Part shown: positions 18,719-27,127 of the stretch, in pieces
Numbering within the stretch: position 1 is the stretch's first letter
Layout of the letters: each line of letters opens with the position of its first letter
Program-made: the position numbers and the translations under genes
The notes under the pieces: generated by a model
What the model saw: only the letters and a program-made list of their open reading frames with translations
Database searches by the model: none
Told to the model about the DNA's origin: nothing
Assembly (NCBI GenBank): GCA_910575625.1
Contig: CAJTFD010000004.1
Coordinates: 62,001-126,000, forward strand
Reading direction: 5' to 3'
Length of the DNA stretch: 64,000 bases
Origin: Clostridia bacterium
GTDB taxonomy: Bacteria; Bacillota; Clostridia; Lachnospirales; Lachnospiraceae

Positions 18719-20026
18719 ATGTATATTCAGAGATTGACGCTTCAGAATTTCAAGTGTTTTGAGGATATTGAGGTAGGATTTCACCCGAATTTAACAGTTG
18801 TCGTAGGCGCAAATGGTTCCGGCAAAACATCCATTATGGAAGCGGCAGCGATCGCTCTCAGCACACTATTTGTAAAAATGGATGGACTATCTGGCCGGAG
18901 CATCCATAAGAGCCAGGCTCACTTGAAGGCTTTTTCTGTTGGCAGTACGAAAGATGTCCAGGCGCAGTACCCGGTCACAGTGAAAGCGTCAGCTATGATA
19001 AGATCCGAGGTCATAAAATGGGAAAGAAGCCTCAACAAACCAAAGGGAAGTATGACCGTAGGCAACGCAAAAGAAATGATCAGCCTTGGGATCCATTTTC
19101 AGGAACATCTGCGAAATGGGGATACAGAGCTGGTCTTACCGGTTGTTGCTTACTATGGGACCGGCCGTTTGTGGGACTATCACCGTGAAAAACAGAGTGA
19201 TGTTTTTGAAACGAATAATCGAGTGAACGGTTACGTTGACTGTGTGGATGGGACAGCCAATATCAAGCTGATGATGAATTGGTTTTCTAAAATGACAGTG
19301 CAAAAATACCAGGATCAGGAGTTGGGATTGGGCGGGATTCCTGAGCTGGAAGCGGTTTATTCTGCGATGGAGGCCTGTTACAAGAAGATCACTGGTAGTG
19401 AAGATGTGAAAATGCAGTACAACATCGGCACAAAAGAATTAGAAGTTGCCTACCGGGACGGGGCCGGTGAGCTGATGCGTATTCCGATCGATCAGCTGAG
19501 CGATGGATACAAAAGCACCATCAGTCTGGTGGCGGACATCGCATACCGTATGGCGGTGTTGGATCCGCAGCTTTTAGAAAATGTATGCAGAGAAACGGAT
19601 GGCATTGTGTTGATCGATGAGGTGGATCTGCACCTGCATCCTACCTGGCAGCAGAGGATCCTTGGGGATCTGACAGACATCTTCCCCAAAGTACAATTTA
19701 TCGTCAGTACACATGCCCCAGCTGTGCTCAGCACAGTGAAAAGCGAAAATATCGTCATGCTTGATGAGGGGGATGTCTTCGAACCTTCGGGAGAGGTGCA
19801 TGGCAAGGATATCAATACGATCATCAGCGGTATCATGCATTCGTCAGAACATCCCATGGAGATCAAGAGGCTCTTTCAAGAATTTTATCGCTTTATTGAT
19901 GAGGATAATGCTGTAGATGCGGAGCAGAAACTGGAACAGATAAAAGATAAGATAGGTGAGGATGATCCCGAGATCGCCAGCTGTAATGTGAAACTGAAGT
20001 TATTAAAAGTCAGGAGGGAAAGATGA
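18719..20026 (+). CDS. ptuA: Septu defence ATPase PtuA
   Basis: A 435-residue SMC/ABC-like ATPase. Visible parts are an N-terminal LTLQNFKCFEDIEV strand, Walker A GANGSGKTS (30-38), the signature-like QLSDGYKS, Walker B GIVLIDEVDLHLHPTWQQ and the switch histidine in STHAPAVL. With an adjacent HNH nuclease gene, this is the Septu PtuA-PtuB arrangement, in which the ATPase scaffolds and controls the nuclease during phage infection. A lone OLD-like or retron-associated ATPase is the alternative. ATG 18719 follows AGAGGTGA. Its stop overlaps the ptuB start (ATGA at 20023-20026), so the two are translationally coupled. It lies directly beside an IS, as defence genes often do. Confidence 0.82.
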   Translation: MYIQRLTLQNFKCFEDIEVGFHPNLTVVVGANGSGKTSIMEAAAIALSTLFVKMDGLSGRSIHKSQAHLKAFSVGSTKDVQAQYPVTVKASAMIRSEVIKWERSLNKPKGSMTVGNAKEMISLGIHFQEHLRNGDTELVLPVVAYYGTGRLWDYHREKQSDVFETNNRVNGYVDCVDGTANIKLMMNWFSKMTVQKYQDQELGLGGIPELEAVYSAMEACYKKITGSEDVKMQYNIGTKELEVAYRDGAGELMRIPIDQLSDGYKSTISLVADIAYRMAVLDPQLLENVCRETDGIVLIDEVDLHLHPTWQQRILGDLTDIFPKVQFIVSTHAPAVLSTVKSENIVMLDEGDVFEPSGEVHGKDINTIISGIMHSSEHPMEIKRLFQEFYRFIDEDNAVDAEQKLEQIKDKIGEDDPEIASCNVKLKLLKVRRER

Positions 20027-20754
20027 TCTTTATCAAAAAATCTCCAGCCCCTGCTGAACTGGAGGCATTGAAAAAAGAGGCTGAAGAAAAAGGACTATCA
20101 GATAAAGAAGGGTATGATCATTTAAAAAATCCGCTGAAAAAACAAGTCAGGCACGCGCTCATGTGTGAGCAGGGACATCTCTGCGCTTATTGCATGCGCA
20201 GGATCCCGGATGAGCGTATTTCAGAAGAAGATAAAAACTTTAGTGACATCTATATCGAGCACTGGCAGGCGATAAGTTCAGAAAATGATACGGGTTAAAA
20301 TAAAGGGCTGGATCATAGAAATGTGCTGGCCGTCTGTTCTGGAAATGAGAAAGCGCCCAAAGCGCCAGGAAAACGTAAAAGACGATATTTCACTTGCGAC
20401 AAAAAGCGCAAGAATAGAACACTGAAAGTGAACCCTCTGGATGCATCAACGTTGGAGACCATATATTATACGACGGATGGAAAGATAAGATCAGCGGATC
20501 ATGACATAGACAATGACATTGACGTAAAATTGAATCTGAATCAGGATACAGAGGCGGTAACCCTTTCCCAAAATCGTAAAGCTGTGCTTGATGAGATCCA
20601 GGCGCAGCTATCCAGCCAAGACGGTGATCTTCTGCAGGATTGTATAGAGCAATTACATATCTGGGAAAGCGAAACAGATCCCAAAACGCCTTATATTGGG
20701 ATTGGGATCTGGTGGCTGAAAGAGCAGATCGGCCGCCTTTCGGGATGGATCTGA
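20023..20754 (+). pseudogene. ptuB: ptuB, HNH nuclease of Septu, interrupted by an in-frame stop
   Basis: The reading frame runs 243 codons but has TAA at 20296-20298 (codon 92). Before it come CEQGHLCAYCMRRIP, a zinc-type CxxC, and YIEHWQA, the histidine of an HNH fold. After it, in the same frame, come LDHRNVLAVCSGN and YFTCDKKR, the remaining HNH elements of the TIGR02646/PtuB type. Since both halves stay in frame and are well conserved, one nonsense change is the simplest reading. The front half alone would be 91 residues without a complete nuclease site. The back half could start at GTG 20323, but no ribosome-binding site precedes it. The defence pair is probably inactive unless the stop is read through. 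Confidence 0.75.
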
Positions 20755-20865
20755 CTTTTTCAGTCGATCCACCCCGCAAGACCGAACCCCAGCACGCTGA
20801 CGAGGGTCATGAGCATCATCATACCGCCGCACAACCTCCGCACAAAGGTGAAGAGCAAGGAGAGA

Positions 20866-22821
20866 TCAGCAGATCTCCGCCCCGGACGGCATATCCCTCT
20901 GGGGGGTCATGAGCGCCAGATGGCCGTCCGCATCCTCCGCGCACAAGATCATGCCTTCAGACAAAACACCCGCCAGTTTCGCAGGCTTCAGATTCGTCAG
21001 CACCATCACTTTCTTGCCCACCATCTCTTCCGGTGTATAATCCGCCTTGATCCCGGACACGATCTGCCGGGTCTGGCTGCCGATCCGCACCTGGGAACAT
21101 AAGAGTTTCCGGGATTTTTTCACCGCTTCGCAGGCGATGATCTCTCCCACCTGGAACTGCAGTTTATCAAAATCATCTAAAGTGATCTCCGGCTTCGGCG
21201 CAGCGTCCACAATGGGAACATCCGGCTGTGCCTCCTCCGCTTTCGGCGGATGGAGTTCTTCCACTTTTTTCAGCACCTCCTTGATATCCAGGCGGGCGAA
21301 CAAGATCTCCGGTTTCTCTGTCACGGATTTTCCGGAAGGGTAGAGGCCAAAAGTTTCCAGGGTATCCATCCCTCTCGCATCCACCTGGAGCTGCTTTAAG
21401 ATGCGCTGTGCGGTCTCCGGCATGAAGGGCTCCAACAATGTGGTGCCGATGTAGATCCCCTCAACCAGGTTGTAGAGGACAGTGGCCAGCCGGTCTTTTT
21501 TATCTTCCTCTTTTGCCAGGGCCCAGGGCATGGTCTCGTCCACGTATTTGTTGCAGCGTTTGAACAGGGTGAAGATCTCGGTCATGGCGTCGGCCACGCG
21601 CAGGTTTTCCATCTTGGCGGTCACCTTGCCCGCAGTGCTTGTGACCACAGCTTTTAGATCTTCGTCGATCTCTTCACAGACATGGGTGTCGGTGACCACG
21701 CCGCCAAAGAATTTGTTGGACATGGAGACGGTCCGGTTGACCAGGTTGCCCAGTGTGTTGGCAAGCTCGGAATTCATCCGTTCCACCATCAGCTCCCAGG
21801 TGATCACGCCGTCGTTTTCAAAGGGCATTTCATGCAATACAAAATAGCGCACAGCGTCCACCCCGAAGAAATCCGCCAGCTCGTCCGCGTAGAGAACATT
21901 CCCTTTGGATTTGCTCATCTTCCCCTCGCCCTGTAAGAGCCAGGGATGTCCGAAGATCTGTTTTGGCAGGGGGAGATCCAAGGCCATGAGGAAGATGGGC
22001 CAGTAGATCGTATGGAAACGGATGATGTCCTTGCCGATCAGATGCAGATCTGCTGGCCAGTTTTTCTTAAATTGTCCGGACTGCTCGTCACTGTCGCAGT
22101 CATATCCGATGCCTGTGATGTAATTCGTCAGTGCGTCCAGCCAGACGTAGACCACATGTTTTGGGTCAAAATCCACCGGGATACCCCATTTAAAGGAAGT
22201 CCGGGAAACGCACAGGTCCTGCAGGCCGGGCAGGAGGAAATTGTTCATGATCTCGTTCTTCCGGGACACCGGCTGGATAAATTCCGGGTGGCTGTTGATG
22301 TGCTCGATCAGCCGGTCCGCGTATTTGCTCATCTTAAAGAAGTAAGCCTCCTCCTTGGCGGGGGCCACATCCCGCCCGCAGTCGGGGCATTTCCCGTCCT
22401 TGAGCTGAGATTCTGTGAAAAATGATTCGCAGGGGGTGCAGTACAGTCCCTCGTAATGACCTTTGTAGATATCACCCTGGTCATACAGCTTCCTGAAGAT
22501 CTTCTGTACCTGTTTTTCGTGGTAGTCGTCGGTGGTGCGGATGAATTTATCGTAGGACGTGTGCATCAGGTCCCAGATATCCTTGATCTCCCCGGCCACC
22601 CGGTCCACAAATCCCTGGGGCGTCACACCGGCGTCCGCGGCCTTCAATTCCACTTTCTGCCCGTGCTCATCCGTCCCGGTCTGGAAAAATACATCGTAGC
22701 CCTGCAGCCTTTTGAAACGGGCGATGCTGTCGGCCAGGATCGCCTCATAGGTATTGCCGATGTGGGGCTTGCCGGACGTATAGGTGATGGCTGTCGTCAT
22801 ATAAAACTTTTTCTTCTCCAT
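20866..22821 (-). CDS. metG: Methionyl-tRNA synthetase
   Basis: 651 residues, cytosolic. It charges tRNA-Met with methionine using ATP. The class I signature appears as KPHIGNTYEA and the second as KMSKSKGN. A four-Cys zinc knuckle is visible (YCTPCES...CPDCGRD). The C-terminal about 110 residues (FDKLQFQVGEIIACEAVKKS...SGIKADYTPEEMVGKKV) form the tRNA-binding OB domain, so this is the long form. AGGAGG lies just before the ATG. It is controlled by the T-box leader upstream. The 111 bases between its stop and ptuB hold only a short start-less minus-strand frame. Confidence 0.97.
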   Translation of the reverse strand: MEKKKFYMTTAITYTSGKPHIGNTYEAILADSIARFKRLQGYDVFFQTGTDEHGQKVELKAADAGVTPQGFVDRVAGEIKDIWDLMHTSYDKFIRTTDDYHEKQVQKIFRKLYDQGDIYKGHYEGLYCTPCESFFTESQLKDGKCPDCGRDVAPAKEEAYFFKMSKYADRLIEHINSHPEFIQPVSRKNEIMNNFLLPGLQDLCVSRTSFKWGIPVDFDPKHVVYVWLDALTNYITGIGYDCDSDEQSGQFKKNWPADLHLIGKDIIRFHTIYWPIFLMALDLPLPKQIFGHPWLLQGEGKMSKSKGNVLYADELADFFGVDAVRYFVLHEMPFENDGVITWELMVERMNSELANTLGNLVNRTVSMSNKFFGGVVTDTHVCEEIDEDLKAVVTSTAGKVTAKMENLRVADAMTEIFTLFKRCNKYVDETMPWALAKEEDKKDRLATVLYNLVEGIYIGTTLLEPFMPETAQRILKQLQVDARGMDTLETFGLYPSGKSVTEKPEILFARLDIKEVLKKVEELHPPKAEEAQPDVPIVDAAPKPEITLDDFDKLQFQVGEIIACEAVKKSRKLLCSQVRIGSQTRQIVSGIKADYTPEEMVGKKVMVLTNLKPAKLAGVLSEGMILCAEDADGHLALMTPQRDMPSGAEIC

Positions 22822-22859
22822 AAGTTGCCTCCTGTCTTTTTCATAAAAATATCATAAAC

Positions 22860-23212
22860 ACAAAAACGCCTTCCCCTACCTATATAGATGATAGGGGAAG
22901 GCGAGAAAAACCCGCGTTACCACTTCCGTTCACCTGCATCTCGCGATACAGACCTTATCAGGTACACGTGTATAAAATATGATACGATACCCTTCCGCTA
23001 TAACAGGCGGACCCTGTCGCAGCCTTGCCGGCATAGAAAACGAAATACTCATCTCCGCCCGGTTCGGTGCGCCGCTCAGGAGCCATGTTCCAGCTGGTGT
23101 CCATACATCCCCTCTCAGCGCAAAAAGGTCATGCGGCCGACCTTCTTGTGGGATCTCTCTGTGGTATCGCCCTCCAGTGTACTCTCTCCGTCTTTGTGTT
23201 TAACGATTATTG
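22860..23212 (-). promoter_or_regulatory. T-box riboswitch leader of metG
   Basis: Read on the minus strand, AAGTGGTAACGCGGG (22925-22911) is the T-box sequence, with TGGT able to pair with the ACCA end of uncharged tRNA-Met. It is followed by a terminator hairpin, CGCCTTCCCCTA / TAGGGGAAGGCG (22903-22867), then TTTTTG. GGAAG upstream can pair with CTTCC of the terminator stem to form the antiterminator. About 280 bases of structured Stem I-type sequence precede it. Low charging of tRNA-Met should allow readthrough. Several AUG triplets could be the specifier; I cannot assign it by eye. Confidence 0.88.
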
Positions 23213-23216
23213 GATT

Positions 23217-23245
23217 AGGATAGCACAGATCCATCTGTTTGTAAA
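23217..23245 (-). promoter_or_regulatory. Promoter of the T-box/metG transcript
   Basis: On the minus strand: TTTACA (23245-23240), a 17-base spacer, TATCCT (23222-23217). It lies directly upstream of the T-box leader. Confidence 0.7.
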
Positions 23246-23287
23246 TTATTTTACTGGGATTTTTTTTAAAATATATCAAAAAAAGTC

Positions 23288-23316
23288 TTGCAAAAATCCC
23301 AGTAGATCGGTATGAT
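23288..23316 (+). promoter_or_regulatory. Promoter of the DUF2325 gene
   Basis: TTGCAA (23288-23293), a 17-base spacer, TATGAT (23311-23316). It is divergent from the metG promoter. A 12-bp inverted repeat, ACTGGGATTTTT / AAAAATCCCAGT, spans about 23253-23303 between and over the two promoters. Confidence 0.7.
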
Positions 23317-23371
23317 ATAGGCAGAAGTTAGAAACAACTAACTAATCAGATCAAAGAAAGAAGGGATATAT

Positions 23372-23653
23372 ATGAGCGTTGTGATCATCGGAGGACATGA
23401 CCGTATGGTCTGTAATTATAAAAATATCTGTAAGAAACATAAATGTAAAGCGAAAGTATTTACCCAGATGCCAGGGGATCTAAAAAAGCAGATCGGCTCA
23501 CCGGACCTGTGCGTCTTATTTACGAACACCGTGTCACACAAAATGGTGAAATGCGCACTGGAGGAGGCCAAAAAGAAGGAAGTGGAGGTGGTGCGCTGTC
23601 ACAGCAGCAGCGGCGCCGCACTGGAACAGATCTTAGAAGAGCACTGCGCGTGA
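23372..23653 (+). CDS. DUF2325 domain protein
   Basis: A 93-residue soluble protein. It opens with VVIIGGHDRM, ends near RCHSSSGAALEQIL and contains several cysteines (NICKKHKCKAK, RCHSS). GGHD at the start and H-S-S-S near the end are the features of DUF2325; no biochemical role is established. Homologues occur next to redox or metal genes, but nothing here confirms this. It has its own promoter and GAAGGGA as ribosome-binding site. Monocistronic, since the ffh promoter follows. Confidence 0.75.
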   Translation: MSVVIIGGHDRMVCNYKNICKKHKCKAKVFTQMPGDLKKQIGSPDLCVLFTNTVSHKMVKCALEEAKKKEVEVVRCHSSSGAALEQILEEHCA

Positions 23654-23679
23654 AACGGTACGCTTTTTATCAAAAAAAC

Positions 23680-23708
23680 TTGACATGATCCAGGTTATAG
23701 GGTATGAT
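23680..23708 (+). promoter_or_regulatory. Promoter of the ffh operon
   Basis: TTGACA (23680-23685), a 17-base spacer, TATGAT (23703-23708). A strong sigma-A promoter 68 bases before ffh. The usual upstream partner ylxM is not present, so ffh begins this operon. Confidence 0.85.
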
Positions 23709-23776
23709 AGGCAAAGTGGTCATGGTGATCATGTATGTTATAAGGAAAATGCTGTATTAAAATAGGGAGAGCGTGC

Positions 23777-25123
23777 ATGGCTTTTGAGAATCTGAGCGAG
23801 AAGCTGCAAAATGTATTTAAGAGCTTAAAGAGCAAAGGAAGGCTGACAGAGGCCGATGTGAAAGCTGCCCTCAAGGAAGTGAAGCTGGCTCTATTGGAGG
23901 CGGACGTCAACTTCAAGGTGGTACGGCAGTTTGTAAAGGCTGTCCAGGAACGCGCGATCGGCCAGGATGTGATGAACGGCCTGAATCCGGGACAGATGGT
24001 CATCAAGATCGTCAATGAACAGTTGGTGGAGCTGATGGGGAGTGAGACTGTGGAATTGCCCATATCCCAGGGCGGTACAACGGTGCTCATGATGGTGGGC
24101 CTGCAGGGTGCAGGTAAGACCACGACAGCCGCCAAACTGGCAGGAAAGTTAAAGTCAAAAGGCAAGACCCCTTTACTGGTGGCCTGTGATGTGTATCGGC
24201 CTGCGGCCATCACCCAGTTACAGGTCAACGGCGAGAAACAGGGTGTGGAAGTCTTTTCCATGGGCGATAAGAAGAGTCCGGTGGATATCGCGAAAGGCGC
24301 GATGGAACACGCGAAAGCCCACGGCCAGAACGTGGTGATCCTGGATACAGCCGGGCGGCTCCATGTGGATGAAAGCATGATGCAGGAGCTGGCGGATATC
24401 AAAGACCAGGTGGACGTGAGCGCCACGGTCCTTGTGGTGGACGCCATGACCGGTCAGGACGCGGTGAATGTGGCCGAGACCTTTCAGGAAAAGGTGGGCA
24501 TTGACGGGGTGATCTTAACGAAGCTGGACGGGGATGCCCGGGGCGGTTCTGCGTTATCCATACGTGCGGTGATCGGCAAACCCATCTATTATGTGGGGAT
24601 GGGCGAGAAGCTCTCAGACCTGGAACAGTTTTATCCCGAGCGGATGGCTTCCAGGATCCTCGGCATGGGCGATGTGATGAGCCTGATCGAGCGGGTGGAA
24701 GCCCAGGTCGATGAGGAAAAAGCCCGGGAGATGGAGAAGAAGTTCAAGAAAGCGGAATTTGGCTTTGACGACTATCTGGAGAGCATGGAGCAGATGAAGA
24801 ACATGGGCGGGCTGCAGAGCGTCTTGAGTATGCTCCCCGGCATGGGCGGTAAGATGAGAGAACTGGAGAGCATGATCGATGAGAAGGACATGGCGCGCAA
24901 AGAGGCCATCATACTCTCGATGACGCCCCAGGAGAGAGCGAACCCATCGCTTTTGAATGTGTCCAGAAAGAACAGGATCGCGCGGGGATGCGGCCTGGAT
25001 ATCGCGGAGGTCAACCGTCTGGTCAAGCAGTTTGAGCAGGCGCGGAAGATGATCAAGAAGATGCCCGGATTGATGGGCGGCGCAAAAGGCGGGAAAAGAG
25101 GCGGTTTCCGACTGCCTTTTTAA
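23777..25123 (+). CDS. ffh: Signal recognition particle GTPase Ffh
   Basis: 448 residues. It binds SRP RNA and signal sequences of nascent membrane and secreted proteins and delivers ribosomes to FtsY. The N-domain ([20 protein letters not shown]) is followed by the G-domain with [10 protein letters not shown], the DVYRPAA motif, ILDTAGRLH and [10 protein letters not shown]. The methionine-rich M-domain begins near residue 325 ([20 protein letters not shown]). The tail [15 protein letters not shown] is typical. First gene of an operon with rpsP, khpA, rimM and trmD. Confidence 0.97.
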   Translation: MAFENLSEKLQNVFKSLKSKGRLTEADVKAALKEVKLALLEADVNFKVVRQFVKAVQERAIGQDVMNGLNPGQMVIKIVNEQLVELMGSETVELPISQGGTTVLMMVGLQGAGKTTTAAKLAGKLKSKGKTPLLVACDVYRPAAITQLQVNGEKQGVEVFSMGDKKSPVDIAKGAMEHAKAHGQNVVILDTAGRLHVDESMMQELADIKDQVDVSATVLVVDAMTGQDAVNVAETFQEKVGIDGVILTKLDGDARGGSALSIRAVIGKPIYYVGMGEKLSDLEQFYPERMASRILGMGDVMSLIERVEAQVDEEKAREMEKKFKKAEFGFDDYLESMEQMKNMGGLQSVLSMLPGMGGKMRELESMIDEKDMARKEAIILSMTPQERANPSLLNVSRKNRIARGCGLDIAEVNRLVKQFEQARKMIKKMPGLMGGAKGGKRGGFRLPF

Positions 25124-25164
25124 TAGATCAAACAGATTTCAAGATAAATGGAGGTAAGAGAAAA

Positions 25165-25410
25165 ATGGCAGTAAAGATCAGATTGCGGAGGATGGGGCGT
25201 AAAAAAGCACCTTTTTATAGGATCGTGGTTGCAGATTCCAGATCTCCCAGGGATGGAAAATGTATCGAGGAGATTGGGACATACGACCCGAACTGCGACC
25301 CCAGCGCTTATAAAGTAGACGAAGAGAAAGCGAAAAAATGGCTGGCAAACGGAGCGAAACCTACAGATACAGTGGAGAAGATCCTCAAACTGGCCGGGAT
25401 TGAAAAATAA
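25165..25410 (+). CDS. rpsP: 30S ribosomal protein S16
   Basis: 81 residues. The sequence [20 protein letters not shown], then [21 protein letters not shown], is unmistakable S16, which binds 16S rRNA early in 30S assembly. It follows ffh by 41 bases with a GGAGG site, and the palindromic repeat follows it. Standard position in the ffh-rpsP-khpA-rimM-trmD cluster. Confidence 0.98.
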   Translation: MAVKIRLRRMGRKKAPFYRIVVADSRSPRDGKCIEEIGTYDPNCDPSAYKVDEEKAKKWLANGAKPTDTVEKILKLAGIEK

Positions 25411-25427
25411 GATCATATAGCACTACG

Positions 25428-25501
25428 CTAGAGCGTGCTTGAAAAATGCTTTATGTCAGCTGTGCGCAGAGGGCATGAATGATTTTTCAAACACGCTCTA
25501 G
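25428..25501. repeat. Intact copy of a 74-bp palindromic repeat
   Basis: Outer arms CTAGAGCGTGCTTGAAAAAT (25428-25447) and its inverse (25482-25501) match at 19 of 20 bases around a 34-base centre. It lies between rpsP and khpA, and its right end runs into the khpA ribosome-binding site GGGAGG. As RNA it would be a long hairpin within the operon. Related arms occur at 4491, 33827 and 42095. Confidence 0.8.
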
Positions 25502-25512
25502 GGAGGAATGTC

Positions 25513-25755
25513 ATGAAAGATTTGGTGGAAGTAATCGCAAGATCTCTTGTGGAATATCCGGATGAGGTGGTGGTGACTGAAACTGAACGGGAGGATGCCG
25601 TCTATGTGGAATTACAGGTCGGTGCCTCCGATATGGGGAAAGTCATTGGCAAACAGGGGCGTATCGCAAAAGCTATACGCACAGTGGTCAAAGCCGCTTC
25701 ATCAAAGGCGGACAAGAGGGTTATTGTAGATATTTTGAAAGCTAATGAAAGCTGA
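25513..25755 (+). CDS. khpA: KH-domain RNA-binding protein KhpA
   Basis: 80 residues, a single type-II KH domain with the GxxG-type loop in GKVIGKQGRIAKAIRTVV. KhpA pairs with KhpB in Firmicutes and affects RNA stability and cell elongation. Position between rpsP and rimM is the conserved one (ylqC). ATG follows GGGAGG, which abuts the palindromic repeat, so translation could be influenced by that hairpin. Confidence 0.92.
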   Translation: MKDLVEVIARSLVEYPDEVVVTETEREDAVYVELQVGASDMGKVIGKQGRIAKAIRTVVKAASSKADKRVIVDILKANES

Positions 25756-25787
25756 GGCTGTCTCAAAAGAGATTTTTGGGACAGCCT
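25755..25787 (+). other. Hairpin between khpA and rimM
   Basis: AGGCTGTCTCAAAA / TTTTGGGACAGCCT, a 14-bp stem with one wobble pair and a five-base loop, starting on the last base of the khpA stop codon. No T-run follows, so it is more likely an attenuator, processing site or mobile hairpin than a full terminator. Confidence 0.6.
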
Positions 25788-25828
25788 TACTTTGGTTCAG
25801 AGTTGGAAGAAGATGAGGTGTTTCAGCG

Positions 25829-26341
25829 ATGGAAACAATGCTGCAAGTGGGAGTGGTTGTGAAAGCCCACGGAGTCCGGGGAGAGCTCAAAGTGTTCCCC
25901 ACCACAGATTCCCCCCAGCGTTTCCAGGACCTCTCCCATGTGTACCTGGATACAGGCCGGGAGGATTATCGGGAATGCAAGATCTTGGGAGTAAAATCCG
26001 TCAATAAATTTGCTGTGCTGAAGCTGGAGGGGATCAGCAGTATGGACGAGGCTGAGAGCTACAGGGGCAAGACTCTGTGGATCCCCCGGGAGGAAGCTCA
26101 GCCTTTGGGGGAAGACGAGTATTACATCGGCGATCTGATCGGTATGGACGTGGTCCTGGAGGATGGGAGTTCTTTTGGCGTCCTAAAAGATGTGATGGAG
26201 ACCGGGGCCAATGATGTGTATGTGGTGAAAACGACACAGGGAAAAGAGGTGCTGCTCCCGGCCATCGGGGAGTGTATATCGGATGTGGATGTTGAGACGG
26301 GAGTGATGACGGTCCACCTGATGGATGGGCTGTTGTCTTAG
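25829..26341 (+). CDS. rimM: Ribosome maturation factor RimM
   Basis: 170 residues. The N-terminal barrel reads LQVGVVVKAHGVRGELKVFPTTD, and the C-terminal PRC barrel includes EYYIGDLIGMDV and GKEVLLPAIGECI. RimM helps 16S rRNA processing and 30S head assembly and binds S19. ATG 25829 is preceded by a GAGGTG-type site. It is followed by trmD after 17 bases, the usual coupling. Confidence 0.96.
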   Translation: METMLQVGVVVKAHGVRGELKVFPTTDSPQRFQDLSHVYLDTGREDYRECKILGVKSVNKFAVLKLEGISSMDEAESYRGKTLWIPREEAQPLGEDEYYIGDLIGMDVVLEDGSSFGVLKDVMETGANDVYVVKTTQGKEVLLPAIGECISDVDVETGVMTVHLMDGLLS

Positions 26342-26358
26342 AAGGAAAATAAAAAGAG

Positions 26359-27033
26359 ATGAGATATCATATATTGACCTTATTTCCGGAGATGGTCAGC
26401 CAGGGACTGCACGAGAGTATCATCGGCCGGGCCGTGGACCGGGGTGTGATCAGTCTGGAAGCGGTGAACATCCGTGACTACGCAGATAATGAGTATGGAA
26501 AGGTGGATGATTACCCTTACGGGGGCGGGGCCGGCATGGTGATGCAGGCGGAACCCATCTACCGTGCCTACCGTGCGGTCTCAGACCGTCTGGAAAAACC
26601 GCCCCGGGTGCTGCATATGACGCCCCAGGGCAAAGTCTTTACCCAGCAGATGGCCCAGGAATTTGCAAAGGAGGAAGACCTGATCTTCCTATGCGGCCAT
26701 TACGAGGGGATTGACGAGCGGGTACTGGAGGAGATCGTCACGGACAACGTATCCATCGGGGATTATGTCCTCACAGGCGGGGAGCTCCCGGCCATGGTGA
26801 TGGTGGATGCCATCTCCCGGATGGTCCCCGGGGTCTTGAGCAACCGGGAGTCCGCGATGTTCGATTCTTTTCAGGATGGACTGCTCGAGTATCCCCAGTA
26901 CAGCCGTCCGAGACAGTGGCGCGGCCGGGAGGTGCCGGAGATACTCTTATCCGGCCATCACGCCAACGTGGAGAAATGGAGGCGGGAGCAGTCCCTGCTG
27001 CGGACGAAGGAGAGAAGACCAGATCTGCTATGA
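26359..27033 (+). CDS. trmD: tRNA (guanine-37-N1)-methyltransferase TrmD
   Basis: 224 residues. It methylates G37 next to the anticodon with S-adenosylmethionine, preventing +1 frameshifting. Start [13 protein letters not shown], then [42 protein letters not shown] and the SCSRP-like [16 protein letters not shown] give the SPOUT fold with its trefoil knot. It is slightly shorter than the common 240-250 residues because the tail stops at [10 protein letters not shown]. rplS, its frequent partner, is absent; argH follows instead. Confidence 0.96.
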   Translation: MRYHILTLFPEMVSQGLHESIIGRAVDRGVISLEAVNIRDYADNEYGKVDDYPYGGGAGMVMQAEPIYRAYRAVSDRLEKPPRVLHMTPQGKVFTQQMAQEFAKEEDLIFLCGHYEGIDERVLEEIVTDNVSIGDYVLTGGELPAMVMVDAISRMVPGVLSNRESAMFDSFQDGLLEYPQYSRPRQWRGREVPEILLSGHHANVEKWRREQSLLRTKERRPDLL

Positions 27034-27127
27034 AAGTCCTCCCATAGGCATAAAACGATCAGCTTTTTTATAGATAAAGATGTCTGCCTGCGCAGACAGC
27101 AAATTTTAGAAGAGGAGGGATAGGAAT

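Noticed and set aside
20323-20754. Separate gene for the second half of ptuB
   Set aside because: It continues in the same frame as the first half, has no ribosome-binding site and holds the second half of the HNH motif.
20755-20865. Short minus-strand hydrophobic frame after metG (LMTLVSVLGFGLAGWID)
   Set aside because: No ATG with a ribosome-binding site precedes the hydrophobic part; too short to support as a gene.
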